Below are positions 1 to 10,250 of a stretch of DNA of 64,000 bases, piece after piece; positions within the stretch are counted from its first letter, which is position 1, and each line of letters opens with the position of its first letter. A model generated the notes under the pieces. It had not been told where the DNA came from, did no database searches, and worked only from the letters and a program-made list of their open reading frames with translations. A program made the position numbers and the translations under genes. Source of the stretch: Prototheca cutis (taxonomy: Eukaryota; Chlorophyta; Trebouxiophyceae; Chlorellales; Chlorellaceae). The DNA is taken from contig BCIH01000001.1 of NCBI GenBank assembly GCA_002897115.2, forward strand, positions 939,508 through 1,003,507, given 5' to 3'.

Positions 1-1076
1 GTAATACCCAAAGTGCCCGCCCACATCCACCACCAAGGGCGGCTGGGTGGGTGTAGCTGTGTCGGTGGATGGCATGGACGACGACGTCGTCCTCCCGCTA
101 GCAGTCTTGGCATCGGAGGTGTTGGCAGATCCTACACCAGACAACGCCACCCCTTGTCCCTTGCAGCCACGCAGGACGTCGTCCCAGACGCGGTTCACGG
201 TGACCTCGATGCCATCTCCAAACAGCACGGCGGCCGACTGGTCGACGTCCAGCTGCGGTTCGGTGACGGCGAAATAAAACGTTGGCGGGCCCTCCAACCG
301 CTTGGCATACACGGGCATGCCCGCGGCCGTCAGCTCCTCGATCGGCTTCCACTTCAGCATGGCATCGGGGGCATCAGTGACCCACGGCCCGCAGTCGGAA
401 CAGTCGGTACCGAGGTCACACAGCACGTGCGCTGCACCGTACTTTGGAGAGTCCGCTGTCTGGCGGCCGTCCTGGCACTTGCCATCGCGCGCGTGGGGAC
501 AGGTGTCGGTGCAGATGCTGCGCTGACTTGCGGCCACGCCTGCAGTCAAGAGTAGAGGGGACGGGATGTGTCCTGGCGGGGGGAGCACTGGTGCAAACCC
601 TGGGGTTGGAGACTGCCTGGAGGGGCATGGGTGGTCGTCACCCACCCCAACGACTAGCTGACTGGATCTCCACAACCCCGATGGACTGGCACATGCACAT
701 GGACACAGTCCTAGGGTTTATCCCTCCCCCCTTCCCACGGGCCACACAATGCACCGCCGGGTTTTGGGACCGACATACCCTGCAGCATGTCAGGGTGGGC
801 GTGGCCGGTGGTGGGTAGGTGGCATGGAGCAGCATTGCGGGCTCAATCCAGGTCCCCACCCCCAAGGCTGCCATTGTGCAATGGATGCTAGACAGTAAAA
901 TCCCACCCATCAACACCATGACTTGCCTGTGTGCCGGCGCCTGACATGGTACCCCGGCCCAGCATGAATCCTATCATGAGCCCCAGGAACACCAGCACCA
1001 GGCGGGCAGCCACGACGCCCACTCTGCGGCTGCGATCAGGCAGTCCCACGCCGGAAAGTCTGCGTCTGAGCTTCAT
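1..1076 (-). CDS. FkbM-type methyltransferase-like type II membrane protein, 3' part missing
   Basis: Two exons are visible. Exon 1 (1076 to about 927) begins with an ATG and encodes a basic N-terminus followed by a hydrophobic signal anchor (residues about 18-38), then ends at a CAG/GCAAGT border, a GC-type donor. Exon 2 (from about 522 down to base 1) encodes a Cys-rich stem with the pattern CTDTC...GKCQDG and CDLGTDCSDCG, then a soluble domain reaching LVVDVGGHFGY, which resembles the S-adenosylmethionine-binding motif I of FkbM-family methyltransferases. The rest of the catalytic domain lies left of the window. The Cys-rich stem is typical of secreted or Golgi proteins of green algae. A second acceptor near 540 with a better pyrimidine tract exists but changes the phase, so the exon 2 start is uncertain. 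The family call rests on this one motif and the architecture. Confidence 0.6.
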
Positions 1077-2751
1077 TCCAAATAAATCTGGAAATGGACA
1101 GCTCCTAGGTGACTATGTTCCTGCCGGTGTGCTCTCCCTGAGTCGGTAGCTCGTTGGGGCAGTTTACCGAGCGCAATCAAGACCCAGAAAACAACGGAAG
1201 TATACATGTATATGTCGAATACATTATGCCTAGATGAACGCAGTGTTCTATCGGGGTGCAGCTGTCCGATAGTGAGCATTCTCTTGGACGCACGCGAACA
1301 GCGACCGGACAGTCCGGGGGACAGATCAGCTCCGGAAACGGGGTCCTGTCCCATTCCCTTTCCCCGTCCTTTCGGCGCGTCCATGTTCCTTACAGACCCG
1401 CACCGTGGCGTGATCATTTGCTTTTACTTGGAAAGGTTCGGTGTGGAAGTGATGAGGTGCCATGTATGGAGCGGGGCCTGTTCGCGGACCCTCGCTGGAT
1501 GGCTTCAGGCCACCGCAACGTATTGACAGCCCATTTATGTCTGTGGCACGCAGGCAACTCCAGTTGCACTGCGCAAAATTCATTCAATGCTTGCGATGTG
1601 CTGTCGGAGAGCCGTGTATAGGAGGAAACTGGTGCTCCGAGGTTGGCGCCCCGCGCGTGCGTTGCCTGTCGGGTTGGTGACAGCCGTGGTTCTCCTGGTT
1701 ATGGGCTGGGAACAAGAGGGGCAGTGCACTCCTGCACTGATGTCTGTTGAGTGCAATATGTACCGACAGAACACAAGTCCGACGGAGGCTGTCAATCTAG
1801 CACGGGGGGTTTCTTAGGGTGGCTGTTTACGGTGCACTGCAGAGCACATTTTGGTGTGCAGATTGCACACACGACAGCGATGTCGAGCCCCATGACCCAC
1901 GTTGCCCAAATGATTCATATGTATGGATTTCATTGCGCCAGTCTAAAACTTGAGTGTTGTGTGCGCCGCCTGGGGGAAGGCCAATGCCATCCAGGGGTCT
2001 GCTGGCGGCTTGCAGTTACACCGCGCTTGCAGTTGGCACCTGGGGGCCTCTCTTGCGATTACCCGACCATCATGCCTCAACTGCACAGGGCAATGGCTTG
2101 CAATGTATCAACCGAATCGCTACCAACCTGCATTGGTGCCGTCAGGGCCCAGAATTGGAGCGCTGAGTGTTGTGTTTCTCTCTGAGCAGTGCCCTGGCAG
2201 GTTCCCCTTCCATTGACACGGGAGCATGGCAATAATTGCATTTCAGTTATGAATAAAATGCAGTGTCGGGACATCATGATTTGGATCGAGGGAGTGACAT
2301 GGTTCACGACCACCAACAGGAGTCCAGAGCCCCGCAGCGATGGAGCTGGCGATCGGCTTGGGTCGGGGAAAAAAAAAAGGAACGCTCGCAATGCCCGTCC
2401 AGCCCACCCCCAGCACTTGTCCTGCGAGCGACGGCACATGCCATCGTCTGGGAAACCTCCTGGAATTGATTTCCGGGGCGGTGGTCTGGGGACTCATTGA
2501 GTAGTGCAACGCGGCGTGCCATCGTCGGTTGGAACTGCTGGCGCTGAGCCGAAGTGGAGCTGCATACTGGCCGACTCCCTGGTCCCCCCCATTCCCGGCT
2601 GCACTGCTGCTTTTTAGCAATTCGTGGAGTGTTGATTCATAGGACTGGAACCCCGGGAGCAGTGACTGCGCTGGACCCCGAGCTTTTCGGTCCCGAGTCG
2701 AGTGGGCAGCTGGTGAGGGCCCCTGTCGGCGCCCTCTGAGGCCCTAACGCC
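1077..2751. other. 1.7 kb divergent intergenic region
   Basis: It separates the FkbM-like gene (-) from the syntaxin gene (+). ORFs here are short and look like chance frames. The stretch is less GC-rich than the genes, for example around 1200-1230 and 1740-1960. I see no tRNA, repeat family or conserved exon. Confidence 0.6.
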
Positions 2752-2817
2752 ATGAACGACCTCCTATCACTGATCAAAGTAGTGCATGTTTGCAGTGCAG
2801 GGTTTGAATTGGCCAAA

Positions 2818-2882
<65 letters not shown>

Positions 2883-4537
2883 GCAGGGCAGGAAGGCTGT
2901 GGCCAAGCCTGCCCTGCGGTGCTTGTCGGCTCGGTTCCCGTGGGTGGGCTGCCTATTGCTGCATTGTACCCAATGCATTCCCCCCCAGACACGCACCACC
3001 ATCACGATTTCTCTGGTTGCAGGACCAGGATGCCGCTGCAGTGCAGCCGCAGGATGTGGAGGCGCAGGCGCCTTCCTCCCCCAGCAAGGCTGAGCAGGCC
3101 GAGGAGAAGAGCATGGAGAACTTCTTCAAGGAGGTTGCCGCAATCAAGGTCGGCTGGGATGGATTGACGAAGGATTGGGAGCTGAGCATGCATGTGCAGG
3201 AAGGAAGAATGCACTGAGAATGTACAGGCATGCCTGCCCATCCATATATGCAACAATGGTGATGCTGCGGGGTGCACTTGCCCCGAAGCCCATCCTCCCC
3301 ACTCACCCCTCACCGTCCCCCCAATTCAACCCAAGCCTATCCCTCCCATCAAAAACGGTGCAGGCATTGATGGGTGACATCCGGCGGAATCAGGCCAAAC
3401 TGTCGGACCTGCACGAGCAGAGCAAGACGGTGACGCGGTCGACGGAGATGCACGAGCTGAGCGAGCGCATGCAGGCGGAGATTGCTGCGGTTTCGCGGTC
3501 TGCCGATGCGGTGAAGAAGCGGCTGGCGGAGCTGGACCGCGATAATGAAACGGCGCTGAAGCAGGGCACGTATACCGCCGGATCCAGCGCTGACCGTACG
3601 CGCACTGCCATCACCGGCGCGCTGAAGAAGAAGCTGAAAGACCTGATGGGAGAGTTTCAGGATCTCCGGGCGCGTGTCAACGCCGAATACCGCGAAGTCG
3701 TTGAGCGCCGTGTCTACACTGGTGGGGTCTTTTGGGGGCTGGACTTGTGGTTTTAACACAGCAGGACTGGGTGGTGGGAGCCCCCGTTCACCACCACATG
3801 CTCGTGCAGGCTGCAGAGGCGAATGAATTCCACTGCTGGGAAGTGCTGCATGGACCCCCAATTCCATTCGTTTCATCAATCACAGTGACGGGGCACCATG
3901 CGGATGAGGAGGAGATTGAGAGGATGATTGAGAGCGGCGAGTCGGAGACCATCTTCCAAAAGGCTATCCTGGAGCAAGGCCGTGGATACGTGCGTGTGTT
4001 GGTGTTCACTGTTGATTAGGCTTTTTTAGGGGCTTTGGGGATGTGTGGGATGTGTGGGATGCTCTGCTGCCTTGCTGCCTGGCAGTGGAAGGGAAGGAAC
4101 TTGGCCGTCGGAGAGTACCCCTCAAATCCAGGGACGACGGCGCGGTCAACCTGTTACCCGACATGGTCCTGGTCAACGTGCCCGCCGATCAACCACCCTC
4201 CAACAAACCACCACAGGTCCTCGACACGTTGGCTGAGATCCGGGAGCGGCGAGATGCTGTGATGGAGCTTGAAAAGTCTTTGATGGAGTTGCACCAGATT
4301 TTCCTGGACATGGCGGTGCTGGTGGAGGCCCAGGGCGAGATGATTGATAACATCGAGGCACAGGTGGCACGGTCGGTGGGCTACGTCCAGGCCGGCACCA
4401 CGCACCTCCAGGCAGCCAAGCAGCACCAGCGCACCAAGCGCAAGTGGCTGTGCTGCGCCGTCATCACCTGCATCATCATCATCCTCATCATTGTCCTCGT
4501 GGTCATCGGCACGACCAAAGGGTTTGGAAGCTCCTGA
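2752..4537 (+). CDS. Qa-SNARE syntaxin, plant SYP1/SYP132 type
   Basis: Five exons: 2752-2778, 3023-3148, 3364-3721, 3886-3989 and 4217-4537, giving about 311 residues. All phases close (0, 0, 1, 0). The protein starts MNDLL, as plant SYP132 does. It has an N-terminal three-helix Habc region, the signature VDRTRTA-like [16 protein letters not shown], the linker [14 protein letters not shown], and a SNARE helix with [10 protein letters not shown]...[12 protein letters not shown] and [19 protein letters not shown] single C-terminal transmembrane segment ([20 protein letters not shown]) ends the chain. The central glutamine layer lies in [19 protein letters not shown], so it is a Qa-SNARE. Expected role: fusion of secretory vesicles at the plasma membrane or cell plate. 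Exon 1 is only nine codons; intron 1 carries a 57-nt poly-G tract. Confidence 0.93.
2819..2875 (+). repeat. poly-G homopolymer, about 57 nt
   Basis: An uninterrupted G run sits in intron 1 of the syntaxin gene, about 40 nt after the donor. In frame it would read as polyglycine, but a conserved donor after the ninth codon and an acceptor at 3021-3022 place it in the intron. Homopolymer length in an assembly is unreliable. Confidence 0.9.
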
Positions 4538-4817
4538 TTCGGCGCGCGGGTGCACAAACCAGCCGCCCTCCGAACAGGAGGGCACGAGCTTGACTCCGGA
4601 CCCTGACTCCGCCACCCCCACTCTAGCGACAGTTTTCTGGATGACTCATCACTGTCTCAACAAGGTGCCACGTGAGACGACAAAGGCTAGTCAGGGTAAT
4701 GATCAAGTGTAGTGGAGGCTGGTGGAGGGGTGACACCTGGGTCGATACAACAGAACAGGCACTCTCCATTTGGGCCGAGAATTCCTGGCCGCACCTTGGC
4801 AGCAGTACAGCACCCAT

Positions 4818-6860
4818 TCAGGCCAAAGGGGCCTTCTTCCGGAAGAGAGGCCGCTCGTTAAATGCCCGGCCACCCTGGCCCATGTGGAATCGTGATAAGA
4901 ACGTCGCGAGCGTGGCCGCCACCACCTTGGGCTCGTCCTCCTGGATGGCATGCCCCGACTGCGACCAAGGGTGGTGGAGCAAAGGACTGCACGAGCTGTG
5001 ATGGAGCTGTCTCTTCGACCGGCTTTGGGAGAAACCCGGTTTTGCATGCAAGGAACGCTCGCTTTTCTCTGTCGGCTCAACCAGCCAACTAGCACCCCGG
5101 CACTTCCCCCCAACTCCGTCCCGGACCTGGGGAAGCAGCTCGAGCTGGAACTTGCCCTGCATCTGCCCAATGGTCAGCGTCTTGTCCAGCCGGTCTGTCC
5201 CCGCCAGAATCAGGACCTTGGGGCAAGGGAGTCGAAGCATGGCGTCGCTCAGGCCCCGATACCACCCGGTCCAAAACGGTTCCGTGACCCGGAGATCGGT
5301 TCGCCAGACCCAGCCGGGCTTGTTGAGCGCGGCGCGCGAGCCCGGGTGCTGCGGCGGCTTGCCAGTTGCGGTGGTGGCCCCGGGGGGGGGTTGTTGTGGG
5401 CGATCGCTGCCTGATGCGCTGCTGTCAGTGACGGACTCGCCACCAGCCACATCTTCCTCGAGGATGGGACCCATGGCCGCCAGCAAATCCCTCTCGCTTG
5501 GAATGCGGGCGGCTTGCGCTTCAGGGCCACCGCCTGGCTGCTGTGGCACCGGCGTCGTCGCACCACCGCTGTTGTGGCCTTCCTGCCAGCGCAGCATGGC
5601 CGGCAGGGACAGCGCCGCGGCGGCCCGATTCCGAGAAAAGTGCGTCTCCCCCGCCCAGCGCAGGGCCGCGGGAATATCGTCGAATCGCGCGGGTCTGCTC
5701 GCCAGGATGGCCTGCATTGCCGGCAGCGCTGCCAGCGCGCTGCCCTCCACCACATCGATCACCGCGCAGCCGGCCAGCGGTGCCGAGGGTGCTGCAGTGC
5801 AGATTGGGGCTAGCATTTGCTTGGTTCGAAGCGAATTGAGAGCTGTCTGATGCCAGCATGCCATGCGCACAGGGAGGGATGAAGTGAAGAAGCCAACTCA
5901 TAGACTGGACCGCCCACAGCAAGAACACATGGGCGTGGACAGGCAGAACATCCACAGGCCCTGCGAGCCAGCCAGCGTGCCTTGGCGCAGAATCTCGCCT
6001 GCGGCCCACACCGCGATCGCGCCGCCCATGCTGTGTCCGACCAACACGAGCGGCGTGCCAGGCGGCTGCGCAGAAGCCAGCACTGTCCAGAGCGCCGTCA
6101 CGTCGCCGGCCAGCGTCTCACGGTCCAAGGACCGGGCATCGCTCGCGCTCGTCTCGCCGTGGCCCCGGAGATCCGGCGCAATCACCTGGCACCTGGCATT
6201 GTTATGGCGGCGGGGGGCCCTTCAGCAGAGGTGCGTGGAGTTGTGAGAAGGCGAAAGTAGTATGCCAATGGAGAGACAGGCATGCGATAATGCTCGGTGG
6301 AAATTGGGAATAACTGATGCGGGGGTGCAATGCATCGGCAACAGCCCATCGTCACAGGACAACCCCCCTGTCCCATCAACAGCCACTGGCTGCACACCAC
6401 ACATGCGCATGCGCACAGGTTCATGAATTATCGCCCACCATGGCACGCACTCTGTGGACTTGAGCTGAGAGGCCACCAATGCCCAGGTCAAGCCGGTATA
6501 CCCCGCCCCATGGAGGCAGAGCAGCAGGGGGGTGCCCGGCTTGCCCGTCCGGTACAGGTTCACCGTCAAACCCCTGTCCGGGAGCTGCACACTATCTCGA
6601 GCATCAAAGTAGTCTGACCAAGCGGGCTGACTGGGGGCCTCACCTCCGGCGGGGGCAGCCTGGCGAGATGAGCCTGCCAGGGGTGTCGGAGGGAAGGAAT
6701 GTTCACATCCGCACCTTTGTGGTCCACGGCGATCGCACAGGCTGCCGCTCTTGGAAGCATTCAAAAACTGATGGTACTAACATTTACCTTCATGGAGCGC
6801 AGCTGGGGCCCCTCTTCCAGCTCGGTTCAGCGCTTGCTGGAGCAGGGGTGTGCCCATCAT
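4818..6860 (-). CDS. PPME1: Protein phosphatase methylesterase 1 (PPME1)
   Basis: Five exons on the minus strand: 6860-6788, 6673-6451, 6192-5981, 5791-5127 and 4958-4818, about 437 residues, all phases compatible. It is an alpha/beta hydrolase that removes the C-terminal methyl ester from the PP2A catalytic subunit. Visible marks: the oxyanion region LLLCLHGAGYTGLTWA, the DLRGHGET loop, the nucleophile elbow VGHSMGGAIAV, the family-specific VIDVVEGSALAALP, then WTGWYRGLSDAMLRLPCPK and LAGTDRLDKTLTIGQMQGKF carrying the acid, and the base histidine in SGHAIQED. A Gly/Pro/Gln-rich insert lies between VIDVVEG and WTGWYRG, where other eukaryotes have an acidic insert. Intron 3 seems to use a GC donor (CAAG/GCACGC); the donor of exon 2 could also lie 8 nt earlier. 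The first ATG pair is at 6860/6857. Confidence 0.92.
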
Positions 6861-7853
6861 GGACGTATCGCGGCGCCGTCAGCTGGACGATGATGCACAC
6901 GCATCTCACTCCGCCAAATCAAGTCTCCTGGACCTAAAAATGCCGGAAGAATATTCCTCCACGTCAACATGACTGGCTTCTGCCTGAGATCACTTCAGCG
7001 CGTCATGTGCAGACGAGCCCTGCCCGGCCAAGACACAGTCTCCGCACGCGGCGGTGGGACCCAATGGCATGCGTCAGATCACACCCTCAGCGATCTCCCA
7101 GCTCCATGCTCTCATTCGCATTCAAGCACAATTATGCTTCTGCGCATCAGGCAATGGCCTCGAGCCCAATGCGGTGTGTGTGCATAATCACGTCCAGCCA
7201 GGTCAAATGGCGCCAGAGAAGGCCATTTGCGGGCAAGCACGGGATAAAATTTAAGCTGAATATCTTGTGTAAGCTCACGAGCGAGGGTTTGATGCAGCGA
7301 CAGCAGCTCCGGTACGAGTTGCAGCGACGCTTGCAGTGGGCGAAGCTACGTCAAGGCCGCGGATCTTTCGTTCGATGGTGGTGGCAGGTGGGGATCTTAG
7401 CACGGACTCGCATCCCCACCGGCCCTCACCGGAAAACATAGTCCAACTCCAGGAGCTGCAGCGCGATCGGATCCGGGAAGAAATGTTTGCCCGGCTGGTG
7501 CAGCCGGACGAGCGGGTAGGCTCAGGGGCACTGACCGTACGCCGGATGGAAAGGGAGAACGAGTGCGTCCGCGACTGCGAACTGTTTATATCAGAGACCG
7601 CGTTCCTCCGCTCATTTCCCACCTCGATCGGTGATGCCACCGTGGTATCAGATCAGGCATAAGCAGCGCTGATCGGTGCAGGGAAGAGAGGGGCCCCGCA
7701 GTGAGCGGCATCCCGAGACCAGACGCACTCCTTGCACCGTGTGCACGGCCTGCTTGGCACCAGGAGAAGGGGCCTTGGTCCGGGACTGAATGTTCCCGGA
7801 CCTCTGAAGGCAGAACTGTGCCCAGCGATTTTGCATAACCAAAGTTGTTTTTA
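6861..7853. other. Divergent upstream region, PPME1 / kinase
   Basis: This gap separates the PPME1 start (-) from the first exon of the kinase (+). Its only reading frame with coding character is the doubtful ORF at 7375-7662, listed separately. Nothing else is recognisable. Confidence 0.5.
7375..7662 (+). CDS. Small putative protein, unrecognised
   Basis: An ATG-initiated frame of 95 codons ends in TGA at 7660-7662. Its centre is charged and helix-forming (ENIVQLQELQRDRIREEMFARL) and it lacks the low-complexity look of most chance frames. The frame stays open upstream of the ATG to about 7282, so it could be the last exon of a longer gene or part of the 5' leader of the kinase gene that starts 190 nt downstream. 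I do not recognise a family. Transcript data would decide between a short gene and a chance ORF. Confidence 0.3.
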   Translation: MVVAGGDLSTDSHPHRPSPENIVQLQELQRDRIREEMFARLVQPDERVGSGALTVRRMERENECVRDCELFISETAFLRSFPTSIGDATVVSDQA

Positions 7854-9657
7854 ATGAAGTCGTCTGACTCCGACTCGGACTTCACCGCGGCCCTCAAGGA
7901 GGTGTTTGCGCCTATCGGCAAGCTCTTCGGCATCAAGACCAAGAAAGGCACGCGCTCTGCTTCCGCGACGTGGGCCTGGGCTGTCAGAATGCGATTGCAA
8001 AGGATCTGGGTATGGAGGTGAGGGGCATGCTTGGGCCGACGGGGCCGTGTGAAGTGGAAACCCTGCCTTCCGTTGCTCCGCCTCGGGTCCCTGCAGACAA
8101 GGACAAGGGTACGGAAACTCCGAGCGCTTCGCGCGCTCCTCCTCCCCCGGCAGGGGTGCCGGCGCCCGCCCCTGCCGACATGGGGAACGCATGCTGCACA
8201 CCTCCCCACCAGTTCCCTAGGCAGGAGGGTGTGGTGCCGCGACAGGTGTCCCGCCTGACGCCCCACAGGTGAGCGCATGGGAACGCCGGTTTGAGATGGG
8301 GGCGGCTTGACCCAGCTGCTGCTTTGTGGCCGACCATGCTTTGCATCACGAGGGATTTTCCTGGCACGACAAACGCTTGGCGATTCTGCGCCGAGCATGT
8401 ATCGCAAGTTGGCCTGACGTTTGACTGTGGGGTTCCAACCATCACGGCACAGCTGAGAACCTCACCCCTATCACACACCTGCCTGCAGCTCCCAGCATGT
8501 CTCCAAGGAGGGCGTGTCTGTGAAGGATGTCTACCGGCTGGGCCGCACCCTGGGCACTGGAGGTGCGGCATTACTGGTTTTTGCTGAGGATATCTGCTGA
8601 AAGCCAGACGCAGAACCCCCACCTTGCAGGCAAACCCACCCTGGGCCGACCGTTTTCCGCCGTAGGTTTCTCTGTGGTCAAGCTGGCGACAGACCGGAAG
8701 ACTGGCGAGGACTACGCGTGCAAGATCATGACCTTGCCACCGCCCGGCTCGAGCAACGCCGCCGAGACGACCAGAGAGGACATCTTCAAGGAGATCAACA
8801 TTTTGATGAGCCTGGACCATCCCAACATCGTGTACCTGCGCGAGTACTACGAGGAGGGGAACAAGGCGTACCTGATCACGGAGCTGCTGTCTGGCGGTGA
8901 GCTGCTGGATGCGGTGCTGGACATCGGGCACTACTCGGAGGAGGAGGCCCGCCACATCTTCCGACAGCTGGTCGAGGGCGTGGCATACCTGCACGCCCGC
9001 GGCATCGCGCACCGCGACTTGAAGCTGGAAAACCTGCTCCTGGCACGCAAGGGCGACATCTCCGGTGTCAAGATTGCCGACTTTGGCCTGGCAAAGGGCC
9101 AGGCGGCGACATCGCTGTCCACCATCTGCGGCACCCCGCAGTACGTCGCGCCCGAGGTCATCGCCAAGGGCGCGCGGTCGGGGTTCCACTCATACAAGCT
9201 GTCGTGTGATCTGTGGTCTTGCGGCGTCATCCTGTTTGTTCTGCTGGGTGGCTACCCGCCGTTCTATGACGAGTCAGAGCCACGCCTGTTTGACAAGATC
9301 CGGCACGGGGCATATTCTTTCGATGACCCCGTCTGGGACCAGATCTCCGCGCCGGCAAAGGACCTCATCCGCGCGCTGCTGGCCGTCGACCCCAATGCCC
9401 GGCCCTCGGCCCTCCAAGTGCTGGAGAGCCCCTGGGTCAAGGGCGTCGCGCCCGCGCCGCCGCGCGCCGCGCTGCTTGCTACGCGCAGCCACCTGCGCAC
9501 CAGCATGCGCCGGAAGCCGGGCGAGTCGGCTGCCGTCGATGGCGGCTCGGGCGGTGCGCTGCCCACGGGGCCTGAGACCGTGACCGAGGAAGAGGCCATC
9601 GTCGCCGAACTCGCGGCTGAAGAGCGGGCCGAGCGCGAACGCCGGGCCGAAGCCTGA
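7854..9657 (+). CDS. CAMK-type Ser/Thr protein kinase
   Basis: Three exons: 7854-8017, 8489-8562 and 8666-9657, about 409 residues, phases 2 and 1. The kinase domain starts at VKDVYRLGRTLGTGGFSVVKLA (glycine loop, split by intron 2). It continues with YACKIM (ATP-anchoring Lys), AHRDLKLENLLLA (catalytic loop), IADFGLAK (magnesium loop), TICGTPQYVAPEVI (activation segment end) and WSCGVILFVLLGGYPPF. The subfamily look is CaMK/CDPK-like. The N-terminus of about 55 residues has a serine/aspartate cluster. The C-terminus is short and ends in an acidic Glu/Ala/Arg-rich helix; no EF-hands and no clear calmodulin-binding helix are visible, so it is not a CDPK. Exon 1 before the kinase domain is supported only by phase and a strong GTGAGG donor. 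Confidence 0.88.
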
Positions 9658-10250
9658 CGCATGCGCTGCCAGTTCTTTTTGTGGTTGGCTCTTTCCGTCC
9701 TTCAATGCTGGTCCAGACGGTCGCTTCCATGTGTGCCTGGGTGAGCATCACTTCAATTGTACCAATGCACATGCGAGCAAGCACCACCGGAGGGCCCCAC
9801 CCACAGGCCTCGCCCCTTTTGTTCAATGAGAACTTTGTTTGTGTGCGTGCTTGACATGCCAATGCGGCTTTTGTTGACCTCCAAGCAAGCACATTGTTGA
9901 TGCTCCCACGTTGCTCCGGGCTCGCTCGTTCTCCGGGCCGCGCTTGCTGTCACTGCCACTGCAACCCCGAAGATTTGGAGCAGGTGCACATGGTGTGGCA
10001 AAGGATGCATAGTGACCAGGAAGTGCAAGGGGGGGTGGTGATGACGACCAAGGGGTATACATGAGTCTCCAAAGTGGAGGGAAGGCTCGAACGAAATGGT
10101 TTCAGCAAGAATGTATGAGGGTGACGTAGTTGATTGAGCACTCGTCGCAAGCCACATCACAGCAGGCAATCGGATAGGTGCATCCACAATCCTCAGCTGC
10201 GATAGGAGGGAGAACAAGTAAGCAAGCACATCTAGCACACAGTGCATCCA
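9658..10250. other. Convergent 3' region, kinase / RAD54
   Basis: It holds the 3' ends of two convergent genes. No coding exon is recognised. Confidence 0.55.

Noticed and set aside
1073..2750. Several 60-140-codon ORFs on both strands
   Set aside because: They are short, overlap each other, start at non-ATG codons in part, and show no domain.
2752..3093. Polyglycine protein reading
   Set aside because: The poly-G tract lies in a syntaxin intron; splicing restores the conserved syntaxin N-terminus.
7984..9189. 401-codon minus-strand ORF
   Set aside because: It is antisense to the kinase exon and intron, with no domain pattern.
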